64,000 bases of DNA from Tragulus kanchil (lineage: Eukaryota; Chordata; Mammalia; Artiodactyla; Tragulidae): contig JAIOJX010000031.1 in assembly GCA_022376925.1 (NCBI GenBank), forward strand, positions 140,386,854 through 140,450,853, given 5' to 3'. Numbering within the stretch: the stretch's first letter is position 1; the number at the start of each line of letters is the position of its first letter. The notes under the pieces were generated by a model. That model searched no databases, was not told the origin of the DNA, and saw nothing but the letters and a program-made list of their open reading frames with translations. Made by a program: the position numbers and the translations under genes. Positions 11,929 through 23,573 of this stretch are shown in pieces.

Positions 11929-12699
11929 AGGGTGGACCTGAGACATGGGTTTAACAGGTGTTCACCGTGATTCCTCTCAGCAGAGCTGGAGCCCCCAGAT
12001 TCCACAGGTGGGCATCAGGGCGCTCTGGCCAAGTGGGAAGAGAGAAAGGCAGGCAGGTCTATGAGCTAATGCCCTCTTGCTCTCGATTACCCCTTCAGCC
12101 CTTGTCCCTCCCAGAGGTGACTCAGAGGAGGGTGTTCTTGCTCTCCCAGCCCGGGTGTCTCGGAAACGGGACAGCTTTTCTTTTTTTTTTTTTGGCTGCC
12201 AACTCCGTGCCACACCCTAGGTCGTAGGCAGCGGTAAGTGGGGTCACGACGCGGTTACGACACCTACTTTCGGAGGACAACCACTTTCCAAGGCGGGCTT
12301 GGTCGTCCCAGTGCCAGAGAGGGGCCGTAAAGGCCGGCCTTGCGCGCAGGTGCCCACCTCTGGACCCCCTAAGGAGTTCAAGGCCCGAGTGAAACAGTAG
12401 GTTTCTGGGTTTTTCACCCCCGCATCTGGGCAGGAGGGGACCAGACGCCGTCTACGTATCCTTCTAGACACCGGCGTTCCTAGCGGGGTGCGGTGAGAAT
12501 CTGGAGCAGAAACAGCTGGAAAGCATTTGCTAAAAAGTGTTTCCCTGCGGGGGAGGTGGGGCTGCCCCTGGCGCGTCCAAACACGTGCGCGTCCTGGAGG
12601 AGCGCGTGGGTCCGGGGAAAGCTTTCTTTCCTGCCCCGGTTCCGGGCAGGGAGGCGGGCGCCGACGGTCCGGTGGGAGGTGTGATCCGCGTTTCTGGGG

Positions 12700-12858
12700 A
12701 GCGCCGAGCGCGGCGGCGGCGCGCGGGGTCCGGGCTCCGGGCTGGCCCGGGCGGCCAGCGGGGGGCGCCTGCGGCCGCTCCGCCGCCCCCTCCCGCCCCG
12801 GCCCGCGGCGGCCCCTCGGCGGCGGAGCGCGAGCCCAGCGCGGCGGCGGCGGCGGCAG
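12700..12858 (+). other. ADCY7: Candidate non-coding first exon of ADCY7, copy 1
   Basis: A GCG-repeat-rich segment ends in CAG followed by GTGAGC, a strong splice donor with GT at 12859-12860, inside the CpG island. The 5' end cannot be set from sequence; 12700 is only a nominal start. No ATG-led reading frame here is convincing, so I treat it as 5' UTR. Its acceptor partner could be at 56473-56474. It is repeated at 13981. Confidence 0.4.
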
Positions 12859-13822
12859 GTGAGCGCGGCGCGGGCGCCCGGCGGGGAGAGCGCGGCGGCC
12901 GGTCCTCCGAGCCCCGCGCGGCGGGCCGTGGGCGCGGGGCGTCGGCGGCGTCCTGGCCTCGCGCCCGCCGGGACGCGCCCAGCCGGAGGGGCGGGTGGGG
13001 GCCGGGGCGGCCGCAGCCGGGGCCCGCGCTCGGCCTGCCTTCCCGGGCGATCGCAGGAGCGGGAGGCGCTGCCCGCACCCGGTGTTCACCGTGATTCCTC
13101 TCAGCAGAGCTGGAGCCCCAGATTCCACAGGTGGGCATCAGGCGCTCTGGCCAAGTGGGAAGAGAGAAAGGCAGGCAGGTCTATGAGCTAATGCCCTCTT
13201 GCTCTCGATTACCCCTTCAGCCCTTGTCCCTCCCAGAGGTGACTCAGAGGAGGGTGTTCTTGCTCTCCCAGCCCGGGTGTCTCGGAAACGGGACAGCTTT
13301 TCTTTTTTTTTTTTTGGCTGCCAACTCCGTGCCACACCCTAGGTCGTAGGCAGCGGTAAGTGGGGTCACGACGCGGTTACGACACCTACTTTCGGAGGAC
13401 AACCACTTTCCAAGGCGGGCTTGGTCGTCCCAGTGCCAGAGAGGGGCCGTAAAGGCCGGCCTTGCGCGCAGGTGCCCACCTCTGGACCCCCTAAGGAGTT
13501 CAAGGCCCGAGTGAAACAGTAGGTTTCTGGGTTTTTCACCCCCGCATCTGGGCAGGAGGGGACCAGACGCCGTCTACGTATCCTTCTAGACACCGGCGTT
13601 CCTAGCGGGGTGCGGTGAGAATCTGGAGCAGAAACAGCTGGAAAGCATTTGCTAAAAAGTGTTTCCCTGCGGGGGAGGTGGGGCTGCCCCTGGCGCGTCC
13701 AAACACGTGCGCGACCTGGAGGGAGCGCGTGGGTCCGGGGAAAGCTTTCTTTCCTGCCCCGGTTCCGGGCAGGGAGGCGGGCGCCGACGGTCCGGTGGGA
13801 GGTGTGATCCGCGTTTCTGGGG

Positions 13823-13981
13823 AGCGCCGAGCGCGGCGGCGGCGCGCGGGGTCCGGGCTCCGGGCTGGCCCGGGCGGCCAGCGGGGGGCGCCTGCGGCCG
13901 CTCCGCCGCCCCCTCCCGCCCCGGCCCGCGGCGGCCCCTCGGCGGCGGAGCGCGAGCCCAGCGCGGCGGCGGCGGCGGCAG
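13823..13981 (+). other. ADCY7: Candidate non-coding first exon of ADCY7, duplicated copy 2
   Basis: This is the second copy of the GCG-rich segment with the same CAG/GTGAGC donor (GT at 13982-13983), 1123 bases after the first. It is almost certainly a duplicate produced by the tandem repeat that spans 11957-14208. Only one of the two should exist in the genome if the duplication is an assembly artefact. Confidence 0.35.
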
Positions 13982-15496
13982 GTGAGCGCGGCGCGGGCGC
14001 CCGGCGGGGAGAGCGCGGCGGCCGGTCCTCCGAGCCCCGCGCGGCGGGCCGTGGGCGCGGGGGCGTCGGCGGCGTCCTGGCCTCGCGCCCGCCGGGACGC
14101 GCCCAGCCGGAGGGGCGGGTGGGGGCCGGGGCGGCCGCAGCCGGGGCCCGCGCTCGGCCTGCCTTCCCGGGCGATCGCAGGAGCGGGGAGAGGCGCTGCC
14201 CGCACCCCGGCGCCGCCGCGGAGCCTCCCTCGCCCCTGTCCGGGTCTGGCTCTTTCTCCTGCCCGAGCTTGGGGGGAGGCTTCTCACGGGCTCCCTCGTC
14301 GGGCACTGCGGGGGAGACCCTTCCCAGACCGGACCCCAAGGCAGGAGCTGGGGCCCGCCCCCGCTCGCCGGAGGAGACAGACAGAGACCTCCCTGCGGGG
14401 CAGGGCTGTGTGCTCGCTCCGGGGCGGGCACCCTCCGACCACGCTCTTGGAACGCCCCTTGGCTTCTGATAGGAAACAGGGGCTGGTGTGCCTGCTTTAC
14501 GAGGCTCTGACAAAGCGGGGGTCCCTGGAGGGTCAATGTACGCTAAGAAATAACTCAAGGAGAGAAAGCTCAGGTAAGCGCAAGACGTAAGAGTTGGGGT
14601 TGGGAGCCATCCAGCTTCAGCCAGCTGTGAGCAGGACCCCTGGCCGGGGCGGTGTGTAGATGGGGAACCGGTAAGGCCTTGGCTCTGATTGGACCCCCCA
14701 CTGGAGGGATATGGGAAACCTTATCTTTCAATAGAAGGGGATGCTTACCATCCCGGGTTGGGGGTGAAATGCTGGAGGCTTTCTCCGTGTGAGCTAGAGT
14801 TGTTCTCTCTCCTGGTCTGTATCTTGGATCTCCTTTCCCAAAGGCTAAGAACACGTGTGCTTCCTGTGTCCCAGAGCCAAAGCTGGGAGAGGTGAGTTTG
14901 AGCCCTGTCGTTAGAAGTAGAGCCTTTAAGGTGAGGACCACAGGGGCCCTTGGGGGTCGGGCTGTGTCTGAAATGGTCAGAGCTGGACTGGCCTCACGGC
15001 TTGTTGAAGCGGCCTCAGACCTGGGCCAGGATGATGGTCAACAGAAGTATGAATGAATGACAGTGCGGGGCTGCAGTGGTCTCTGGGCGTGAGGCTGAGG
15101 GAGCTTGGCAGGCTGGGGCTCTGAGCTTTGAGATGAGGGTCTTGGCACTCAGCCTCCCACGTGGGCTGGTGCACTCCCGGGGAGTGGGGAGTGTTGCTCT
15201 GCTGTGGACCTGGAGCTGTGGGGTGCAGACCCCGTGAAGTGAGGAGGCCCTATGGGAATGGCCAGCTGGGACGACAGGGGCCTTTTGGATCTGCCTCCCC
15301 CTGGGTGGAATGTTCAGCATCCTCAGCGGCTGAGTTGTCGTCCTCAGCCCTCGAGGGCCTCTGGTTTACATGAGTGGTTGTTTGAGGCTTCCTTGGTGGT
15401 CCAGGGGGTAAAGAGTAACTTTTTCTCGTATTTAAGAGCGGTCATATTCCTTGGATTCGCCAAATAAATTCTGAACTGAATTTAAATGTTAGATAT

Positions 15497-15732
15497 AGGG
15501 CTTCTCTGGTGGTCCAATGGGGAAAGAGTCCACCTTGCAGTGCAAGGGCATCAGTTTGATCCCTGGCCAGGTGAGATCCCACCTGCTGCTGAGCGGCTGA
15601 ACCGGTGTGTCCAATTACGAGCCAACGCTCTGGGGCGCATGTGCCCAGAGCCAGGGCTCTGCAGTGAGAGAGGCTACTGCAATGGGAGGCCCACACAGGC
15701 CAAAGAATGAAGATGGATGGAAAAAAAAAAAG
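15497..15732 (+). mobile_element. Ruminant SINE (GCGCATGCG-body type)
   Basis: It starts GGGCTTCTCTGGTGGTCC, has GCGCATGTGCCCAGAGCC in the body and a poly-A tail. Duplicated at 16592-16827 and, in part, at 17759-17923. Confidence 0.88.
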
Positions 15733-16591
15733 GGCCCAAAAATTTTAAAAATATATATTTTTAAAAAGAGTTGTTTTGGGGCCTTTCAAGGAGGAAGGCA
15801 AGAAGAGGTGGGAGAGTCCTGAGGCCCAGTGGCTTACAAGCTGCAGCATGTCCCTTGTACCGTTTGATCCTATGTGCTAGGGCTGTAATGAAAGCCCTTT
15901 ACTGGTGAAAAGCTTACAAGGGTGTAGCCAAAGGCTAAGAACACGTGTGCTTCCTGTGTCCCAGAGCCAAAGCTGGGAGAGGTGAGTTTGAGCCCTGTCG
16001 TTAGAAGTAGAGCCTTTAAGGTGAGGACCACAGGGGCCCTTGGGGGTCGGGCTGTGTCTGAAATGGTCAGAGCTGGACTGGCCTCACGGCTTGTTGAAGC
16101 GGCCTCAGACCTGGGCCAGGATGATGGTCAACAGAAGTATGAATGAATGACAGTGCGGGGCTGCAGTGGTCTCTGGGCGTGAGGCTGAGGGAGCTTGGCA
16201 GGCTGGGGCTCTGAGCTTTGAGATGAGGGTCTTGGCACTCAGCCTCCCACGTGGGCTGGTGCACTCCCGGGGAGTGGGGAGTGTTGCTCTGCTGTGGACC
16301 TGGAGCTGTGGGGTGCAGACCCCCCGTGAAGTGAGGAGGCCCTATGGGAATGGCCAGCTGGGACGACAGGGGGCCTTTTTGGATCTGCCTCCCCCTGGGT
16401 GGAATGTTCAGCATCCTCAGCGGCTGAGTTGTCGTCCTCAGCCCTCGAGGGCCTCTGGTTTACATGAGTGGTTGTTTGAGGCTTCCTTGGTGGTCCAGGG
16501 GGTAAAGAGTAACTTTTTCTCGTATTTAAGAGCGGTCATATTCCTTGGATTCGCCAAATAAATTCTGAACTGAATTTAAATGTTAGATATA

Positions 16592-16827
16592 GGGCTTCTC
16601 TGGTGGTCCAATGGGGAAAGAGTCCACCTTGCAGTGCAAGGGCATCAGTTTGATCCCTGGCCAGGTGAGATCCCACCTGCTGCTGAGCGGCTGAACCGGT
16701 GTGTCCAATTACGAGCCAACGCTCTGGGGCGCATGTGCCCAGAGCCAGGGCTCTGCAGTGAGAGAGGCTACTGCAATGGGAGGCCCACACAGGCCAAAGA
16801 ATGAAGATGGATGGAAAAAAAAAAAAA
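16592..16827 (+). mobile_element. Ruminant SINE, duplicate of 15497-15732
   Basis: Second copy, carried by tandem duplication 5. Confidence 0.88.
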
Positions 16828-18838
16828 GGCCAAAATTTAAAAGTATATATTTTTAAAAAAGAGTTGTTTTGGGGCCTTTCAAGGAGGAAGGCAAGAAGAG
16901 GTGGGAGAGTCCTGAGGCCCAGTGGCTTACAAGCTGCAGCATGTCCCTTGTACCGTTTGATCCTATGTGCTAGGGCTGTAATGATCAATGCCCTTTACTG
17001 GTGGAAAAGCTTACGTCATCCAAGGGCTTGTAGCAAGTCTGGCCTGGGCTGGGGATGAGGGCTTGGCCTTCTGGTCTTCCTGTCCTGTTCTGGCCTGGTT
17101 TTGGTGGAGTCTTAGTACTCACTGAGAGCGGATCCCACCCCAGTGAGGCAGTCTCAGATGGACCCGTTAAATCCCTCTCAAGAGTGAAACGCACTGCCTG
17201 TCCACCTACCCGCCCGACTCTCCCTTCTTCCTGTTCCTTACCCCCGCTGCGGGATGCCCTGGGGTTTTGCTGCTGACCCCACCTCTTGGGTCCTCTTCCT
17301 CTGTAGCTGGGCTCAGAGGACCGCTAATAAAGAGGACATACATGGCCACTCCAGCAAGGGAGGCTCAAATGGCCTGCCTGGGCAGGAGGCAGAAAAGCGA
17401 TTTGGGCGTGGTCTCTGCACTCGGAAGCCCGTTGGCCAAAGGGGCGACAGAATGGTTGCACTTTGGGCCCAAACACCTCTGCAGAGAGAGGCTCACCGAG
17501 CCGGCAGGCCAATTCATGCCCTAGAAGGACGGATGGAGGAGTCTTCTCTGGGATATCTTTGGGGGCATTTGTTAATAGATCCTTTTCTTATGTACTCATG
17601 CTTTCTGTATTTTCAAAATTGTCTACAGTGGAGAAGAAAAGGAAAACTCGTTTGTTCTGGAAATGTTTTAAGAGCTATTCCGCTTCTGAAACTTGAAATT
17701 GAGTTCGTAGGTGAGGTCTGTACACTTCTAGATTTAATAGGAGGTGACGAGGGCTGGGCAGTTTGATCCCTGGCCAGGTGAGCCAGGAGGCTGAACCGTG
17801 TGTCCAATCGAGCCAACGCCTGGGCGCATGTGCCCAGAGCCAGGGCTCTGCAGTGAGAGAGGCTACTGCAATGGGAGGCCCACACAGGCCAAAGAATGAA
17901 GATGGATGGAAAAAAAAAAAAAGGCCAAAATTTAAAAGTATATATTTTTAAAAAAGAGTTGTTTTGGGGCCTTTCAAGGAGGAAGGCAAGAAGAGGTGGG
18001 AGAGTCCTGAGGCCCAGTGGCTTACAAGCTGCAGCATGTCCCTTGTACCGCTTTGATCCTATGTGCTAGGGCTGTAATGATCAATGCCCTTTACTGGTGG
18101 AAAAGCTTACGTCATCCAAGGGCTTGTAGCAAGTCTGGCCTGGGCTGGGGATGAGGGCTTGGCCTTCTGGTCTTCCTGTCCTGTTCTGGCCTGGTTTTGG
18201 TGGAGTCTTAGTACTCACTGAGAGCGGATCCCACCCCAGTGAGGCAGTCTCAGATGGACCCGTTAAATCCCTCTCAAGAGTGAAACGCACTGCCTGTCCA
18301 CCTACCCGCCCGACTCTCCCTTCTTCCTGTTCCTTACCCCCGCTGCGGGATGCCCTGGGGTTTTGCTGCTGACCCCACCTCTTGGGTCCTCTTCCTCTGT
18401 AGCTGGGCTCAGAGGACCGCTAATAAAGAGGACATACATGGCCACTCCAGCAAGGGAGGCTCAAATGGCCTGCCTGGGCAGGAGGCAGAAAAGCGATTTG
18501 GGCGTGGTCTCTGCACTCGGAAGCCCGTTGGCCAAAGGGGCGACAGAATGGTTGCACTTTGGGCCCAAACACCTCTGCAGAGAGAGGCTCACCGAGCCGG
18601 CAGGCCAATTCATGCCCTAGAAGGACGGATGGAGGAGTCTTCTCTGGGATATCTTTGGGGGCATTTGTTAATAGATCCTTTTCTTATGTACTCATGCTTT
18701 CTGTATTTTCAAAATTGTCTACAGTGGAGAAGAAAAGGAAAACTCGTTTGTTCTGGAAATGTTTTAAGAGCTATTCCGCTTCTGAAACTTGAAATTGAGT
18801 TCGTAGGTGAGGTCTGTACACTTCTAGATTTAATAGAG
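16646..18838. repeat. Tandem duplication 6 (offset about 1096-1113), overlaps duplication 5
   Basis: Copies at 16646-17758 and 17759-18838. The first 65 bases of copy 2 carry many small deletions relative to copy 1, after which the match is almost perfect. Because copy 1 overlaps copy 2 of duplication 5, the segment around 16646-17034 exists three times. Confidence 0.95.
17759..17923 (+). mobile_element. Ruminant SINE, third partial copy with deletions
   Basis: Its first 65 bases have lost several short blocks relative to 16646-16710, at the junction of tandem duplication 6; the remainder is identical. Confidence 0.85.
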
Positions 18839-19837
18839 GGAGGTCCCAGGATTTTGAGATATTTTTAGCCTCCAGAGTGGCCTGGAACGTGGACAGAAGA
18901 CGACACGCCCACTGGTCTGTTGCGCGGCCGCTTGCTGGCACCGTCACCCCTCCTGCCACGGGTCTGCTGATGTCTGTGGCTCAGTGTTGGAGAGCTGGCT
19001 GAGGGGGCCTGGCCGATGAGGCAGGGTTGGTGGCAGCTTCCTGCCCCGAGCCACGCCCATCTGGGAGCCAAAGAGAGTAGTTATCTCAGCGGATGCTGTC
19101 TGGCCTGGGTTGGAACTGGGGGCAAGGACTTTGGCCAAAGACACGTGGATGAGTCTACGTCTCTGGGGGGGTCCTCCCTGAGGAAGCTGAGTTTCGGGAT
19201 CAGCCGACAGCTTCCTGCTGCTCTTTTGCACATAACACGGGCTGCGTGACGCCTTGGGAGTCCTGAGTCCTCTCTGCTCCTTGTGGTGAGAACTCCACTC
19301 CCGCTTCCAGCCTTTGCTCCTTCCTCCTGTAAACCTTTCTCTGCAGTACTGCTCTGTCATGTGTCTTAGGACGTGCTTAGCCCCACTCTTGGACCAGTGA
19401 CCTCAGGAGTCCCCTTCAGTCCGGGGGTCTGCGGGCCAGGGATATGACTTGGGGCCCTTTGGACCTGAGACTCTCCGTCCCTGGGTTACTTGCCTTCCTT
19501 AGATGTTTGGACATGAGCATTTGAGCCTTGACTGTCGCTTTAAGAGGTGGGAAGGAAAGGCAGATGCCGTGGTCGTCCCTGCCCAGCTCCCCATCACCCA
19601 GCTTGTCTAGAGGGGCTGACAGGGCCCCTCAGGGTGGAGTGGTGGGCCTGAGCCAAGGCCCCTGCCCAGTGCGGGGAGCTGGCCGCAGGAGGGCCAGCCC
19701 GTGTGGGCACAGGAGGCCGCCCTTCAGTTACTGACCACCTGCCACGTGAGGTGGTTCTGAGCACCTGTCCACGTTTGCAGGGGGAGCCAGTGTTTTCAGT
19801 TATTAACAACAAAGGCTATTATTTGCAAGCTTTTATG
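18839..19837. other. Unique intergenic or intronic sequence
   Basis: GC-moderate sequence without a recognised gene or repeat. Confidence 0.5.
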
Positions 19838-19945
19838 CCTGGAGGACAAGAACACAGGCTCTGGAAGGAACCTCTTGGGCTTGAGTCCAAGCTCAGCATG
19901 TCCTAGCTGTGTGACTTTGGGCAGATGCTTCAACCTCTCTGAGCT
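19838..19945 (+). mobile_element. MIR-like SINE fragment
   Basis: It contains the MIR core: AGCTGTGTGACTTTGGGCA followed by AACCTCTCTGAGCTTC. Confidence 0.75.
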
Positions 19946-20003
19946 TCTGTTTCTTATCGCTATCTTGTCACTTATGGCGACAGAATAAGAATGTGCTGTG
20001 CTC

Positions 20004-20209
20004 TGCATAGTTGCTCATTCGTGTCCAATTCTTTGTGGTCCCATGGACTGCAGACTGCCAGGCTCCTCTGTCCATGAGGATTCTCCCGGCAAGAATACTA
20101 GAGTGGGTTGCCAGGCCATCTTTCCGGGAATCTTCCCACCCCAGGGATCGAACCAGGGTCTCCCCCAGGGCAGGCGGATTCTTTACTGTCTCAGTCACCA
20201 GGGAAGCCT
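20004..20209 (-). mobile_element. Bov-A2 SINE
   Basis: Antisense copy: GGACTGCAGACTGCCAGGCT, AAGAATACTAGAGTGGGTTG, ending CACCAGGGAAGCC. Confidence 0.92.
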
Positions 20210-20279
20210 TGGTGGGTTTCTTATCTCAAAAGTCAGGAACAGATTAAAGGAGATCCGACCCAGTGAACCTGTGCTGAGA

Positions 20280-20597
20280 AAGATTACATCAAGAACATTA
20301 TTAGAACAGCCGATGGATTAGATATATGGATTAAAGCCATGTGTTAATATTAAATAACTTGATAACTGTATGGGTTCTTGTTCTTAGGAAACATGCGCTG
20401 AAGCGTTTAGAGGCTCAGGGTATAAGCAGACCACTCTCAAATGTTGAAGAGAGACATATGTATAGACAGATGATTAAAAAGAAGTGAGATAGGATGATAC
20501 AAATAAGACAAATCTGAGTTAAAGTGTGGGAGAGATCTTTGTAGTTTTCATGTGACCTTTCAGACCCTTTGAAACTGTTTCAAAATACAAAGCTAAG
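20280..20597 (+). mobile_element. L1M-type 3' UTR remnant
   Basis: GATAACTGTATGGGTTCTTG, TTCTTAGGAAACATGCGCTG and a terminal GAAACTGTTTCAAAATACAA resemble the 3' end of an old L1. Family assigned from memory. Confidence 0.55.
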
Positions 20598-20639
20598 CAA
20601 ATGCCTAATAGTTTGAATGAAAGGACATTAACTCAAGTT

Positions 20640-20835
20640 ACTTAGGGCAGTGCCTGGCACTCAGTGAACATTAACTGCTATTGTTACTGTTGCTTTTTAT
20701 TATCCTTAATATGGACAAAGTGTATCTCCTTGTTACAATACTCTGTGATGTGGTTCCACTTTACAGATGATAGTTGAAGCCCAGAGAGGTCAAGTGGTTT
20801 TCTCAGGACTGCACAGCATTGAGTCCAGAGCACCA
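20640..20835 (+). mobile_element. MIR-like SINE fragment
   Basis: AGTGCCTGGCACTCAGTGAA, then TTTACAGATGATAGTTGAAG and CCCAGAGAGGTCAAGTGG, an arrangement typical of MIR. Confidence 0.65.
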
Positions 20836-20904
20836 ATAGAATTACTTAAAATTTATTTTGGATTAATTGCCAGCATCTGAAAGCATGAGACTTTATGTAA
20901 AAAC

Positions 20905-21180
20905 TCAGATTTTTTTCAGTGATATATATGTAACATAGTTTCAGTTATATACATATGTAATTTCATATATGTGTAAAATTTAATGCATATATTTTTCAGC
21001 TTCTTTTCCATTATAGATTAGTTTTAGATATTGAATGTAGTTCCCCATGCTCTGCAGTAAGTCCCTGTTTAGCTATATATAGTAGTGTGCATCTGTTAAT
21101 TCTATACTCCTAATTTATCCACTGCCCCTTCTCTTTGGAACCTTAAGTTTGTTCTGTCTGTGAATCTGTTTCCCTGAAAA
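20905..21180. mobile_element. L1-type fragment
   Basis: TTCTTTTCCATTATAGATTA, ATATTGAATGTAGTTCCCCA and ATATATAGTAGTGTGCATCT are typical of artiodactyl L1 elements. Confidence 0.6.
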
Positions 21181-21537
21181 CCCGGATTTCTGATTTCCTT
21201 TGATAATTCAGAAGGCCGGCAGCGTTGGTCACACTCCTTGGTGGCAGCTACCGGGTGACGCTCAGCGGCGAGTTGTCTTCCCCCAGAGCTCGGGCCTCGG
21301 GTTGGCCCTGGTAGCCCGCCAGCCAGCCAGCTTGGCTGGCTGATGCCCCATCTGGCCTCCAGCGGCTCTGAGTGTGCTGGCCGAGCGCAGTGACCGTGCG
21401 TACCTGATCCAGGTGCCAGGCCCTAAGGCGTGGGCGCCTCCCCTCCCTCCTGATGCCCCGCCTGGGTTCTCCCCTCCCCCATCTGCTCCCGCATCCAGGG
21501 GTGCTGCATGGCCTTTTCTTTTTTTAATTTTGGCCAC

Positions 21538-21790
21538 TTTTATTGGTCTTTCGTTTTATTTATTTTCATCCATCTTTGTTCTTTGGCCCGTGTGGGCCTC
21601 CCATTGCAGTGGTCTCTCTCGCTGCAGAGCCCCGGCTCTGGGCGCATGCGCTCCAGAGCTCCGGCTCGGTGATTGGACACATCGGTCCAGCCGCTCCGCG
21701 GCACGTGGGATCTTCCCAGGCCAGGGATCGAACCGGCGCCCCTTGCACTGCAAGGCGGTGTCCTTACCCACTGGACCACCAGGGAAGCCC
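21538..21790 (-). mobile_element. Ruminant SINE (GCGCATGCG-body type), young copy
   Basis: Antisense, close to the family consensus, with head complement CCACCAGGGAAGCCC. The target duplication GCCTTTTCTTT lies at 21511-21521 and 21797-21807. Confidence 0.92.
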
Positions 21791-22394
21791 TGCCTAGCCT
21801 TTTCTTTGCTCAGCCTGTACCTGAGCACCTGCCAGGTGTGGGAGATGCACGGCAGGCAGAGGAGGAGCCTCAAGTTTTCTGCCTCCAGCCCACTGTGTTC
21901 TGCCACGTTCCTAGTCTTCCCTTGATCCTGCCTGCAGCCCCGGGGGTGAGTCTGGCTCTTCAGAAGGGGTACCGGGTTAGTTGCTGAGACCCCACGAGGG
22001 GGGTGTCAGAGGAACTCACAGAAGGGCCCCTGGACGGCAGTCCTGATCTTGGTTCGGCGTGGGCAGGCGGACGGTTATTTCTCAGTGTCTCTGGTTCTTC
22101 CTCCATGACAGGGGGCTGTGCTGCCTTCCTGAAGGGCGGTCGGAGGATCGGAGGGACTAGCATGTCAGCCCCGAGCAGGTGGGGGTCTGTTTCATTCCAC
22201 CTTTGGCCTTGGATGCCCCTGGTTTCCAAGAGGCGAGGGAGAAGCAGCGGCTGGCCCCGAGGACGCCAGTCCACAGGGAGTGGGGAGGGAAGGCTTTCAG
22301 GCATTGTTCCTCTGGCCTCGTGGGGGTGCCTTCTTGGCCCCATCTCACCAAGGAGGGAACGGGCCGTGATCAGGAGGGAGGAGCTCGTTGGGTG

Positions 22395-22515
22395 GATTTG
22401 GTGTCTGACAGATGGGTAAACTGAGGCTCAGGGAGGCAGCGTCACCTTGAAGGGCCCCACACAGCCAGGCAGCGTCGGCCTCCTGGGCCAAGACTCTGAG
22501 CTGTGTTCCTGGGGT
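22395..22515 (+). mobile_element. MIR-like fragment
   Basis: GACAGATGGGTAAACTGAGG with CTCAGGGAGGCAGCGTCACC, the MIR signature. Duplicated at 23453-23573. Confidence 0.65.
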
Positions 22516-23452
22516 GGAGGAGATCAGCACATTTCTTGTTTGCCATTGGCTTGGGTTTTGTGTTAATTACCAAAACAATTCTCATTTATTATTCAAACGG
22601 AGAGAACCTAAGTAGTGCAGTGGGGAGAAAAATCAGAATCTGTACTCATTAATGTAACCCATTAGTGTTTCGGTGTACATCTTTCTAGAGGATGTCTTGT
22701 ATTTTATTTTGGCTTATGACAAGAAGGGAAAAAATGAGCATCACATTTCTTATGCGTCTGTCCCGCTTGCCCCCCTGGGCTTTGGGAGTAGAGTTGTTGG
22801 GGCTCCCAGACGCGTCTCAGGCTTACCCACTGGACCACCAGGGAAGCCCTGCCTAGCCTTTTCTTTGCTCAGCCTGTACCTGAGCACCTGCCAGGTGTGG
22901 GAGATGCACGGCAGGCAGAGGAGGAGCCTCAAGTTTTCTGCCTCCAGCCCACTGTGTTCTGCCACGTTCCTAGTCTTCCCTTGATCCTGCCTGCAGCCCC
23001 GGGGGTGAGTCTGGCTCTTCAGAAGGGGTACCGGGTTAGTTGCTGAGACCCCACGAGGGGGTGTCAGAGGAACTCACAAAAGGGGCCCCCTGGACGGCAG
23101 TCCTGATCTTGGTTCGGCGTGGGCAGGCGGACGGTTATTTCTCAGTGTCTCTGGTTCTTCCTCCATGACAGGGGGCTGTGCTGCCTTCCTGAAGGGCGGT
23201 CGGAGGATCGGAGGGACTAGCATGTCAGCCCCGAGCAGGTGGGGGTCTGTTTCATTCCACCTTTGGCCTTGGATGCCCCTGGTTTCCAAGAGGCGAGGGA
23301 GAAGCAGCGGCTGGCCCCGAGGACGCCAGTCCACAGGGAGTGGGAGGAAGGCTTTCAGGCATTGTTCCTCTGGCCTCGTGGGGGTGCCTTCTTGGCCCCA
23401 TCTCACCAAGGAGGGAACGGGCCGTGATCAGGAGGGAGGAGCTCGTTGGGTG

Positions 23453-23573
23453 GATTTGGTGTCTGACAGATGGGTAAACTGAGGCTCAGGGAGGCAGCGT
23501 CACCTTGAAGGGCCCCACACAGCCAGGCAGCGTCGGCCTCCTGGGCCAAGACTCTGAGCTGTGTTCCTGGGGT
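23453..23573 (+). mobile_element. MIR-like fragment, duplicate
   Basis: Copy of 22395-22515 in tandem duplication 7. Confidence 0.65.

Larger units (their letters stand above)
11957..14208. repeat. Tandem duplication 4 (offset 1124) across the CpG island
   Basis: Copies at 11957-13080 and 13081-14208. The unit contains most of the CpG island and the candidate first exon. The copies differ by scattered one-base G and C indels and a three-to-four-base change near 12592/13715. Confidence 0.95.
12480..14340 (+). promoter_or_regulatory. ADCY7: CpG island, candidate ADCY7 promoter (internally duplicated)
   Basis: This stretch is very GC- and CpG-rich, with GCG runs and several CCGCCCC-type Sp1 boxes (for example about 12780-12800) and no obvious TATA box, as in a housekeeping-type promoter. 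It is the only strong CpG island upstream of the ADCY7 coding exons and lies on the same strand side, so I infer that it is the ADCY7 promoter. As I recall, mammalian ADCY7 has non-coding 5' exons tens of kb before the ATG exon, which fits. The island appears twice (about 12480-13080 and 13604-14208) because a 1124-bp tandem duplication crosses it. The real island is probably single and about 850 bp long. Assignment to ADCY7 rather than to another transcript is inference. Confidence 0.55.
14838..17034. repeat. Tandem duplication 5 (offset 1090)
   Basis: Copies at 14838-15927 and 15928-17034. The unit includes a complete SINE. Differences are homopolymer length changes, and the last 40 bases of copy 1 are degraded relative to copy 2. 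Confidence 0.95.

Noticed and set aside
12244..14558. Long open frames (up to 318 codons) across the CpG island on both strands
   Set aside because: CpG islands are poor in stop codons. The translations are Arg/Pro/Ala-rich and change wherever the duplicate copies differ by a base.
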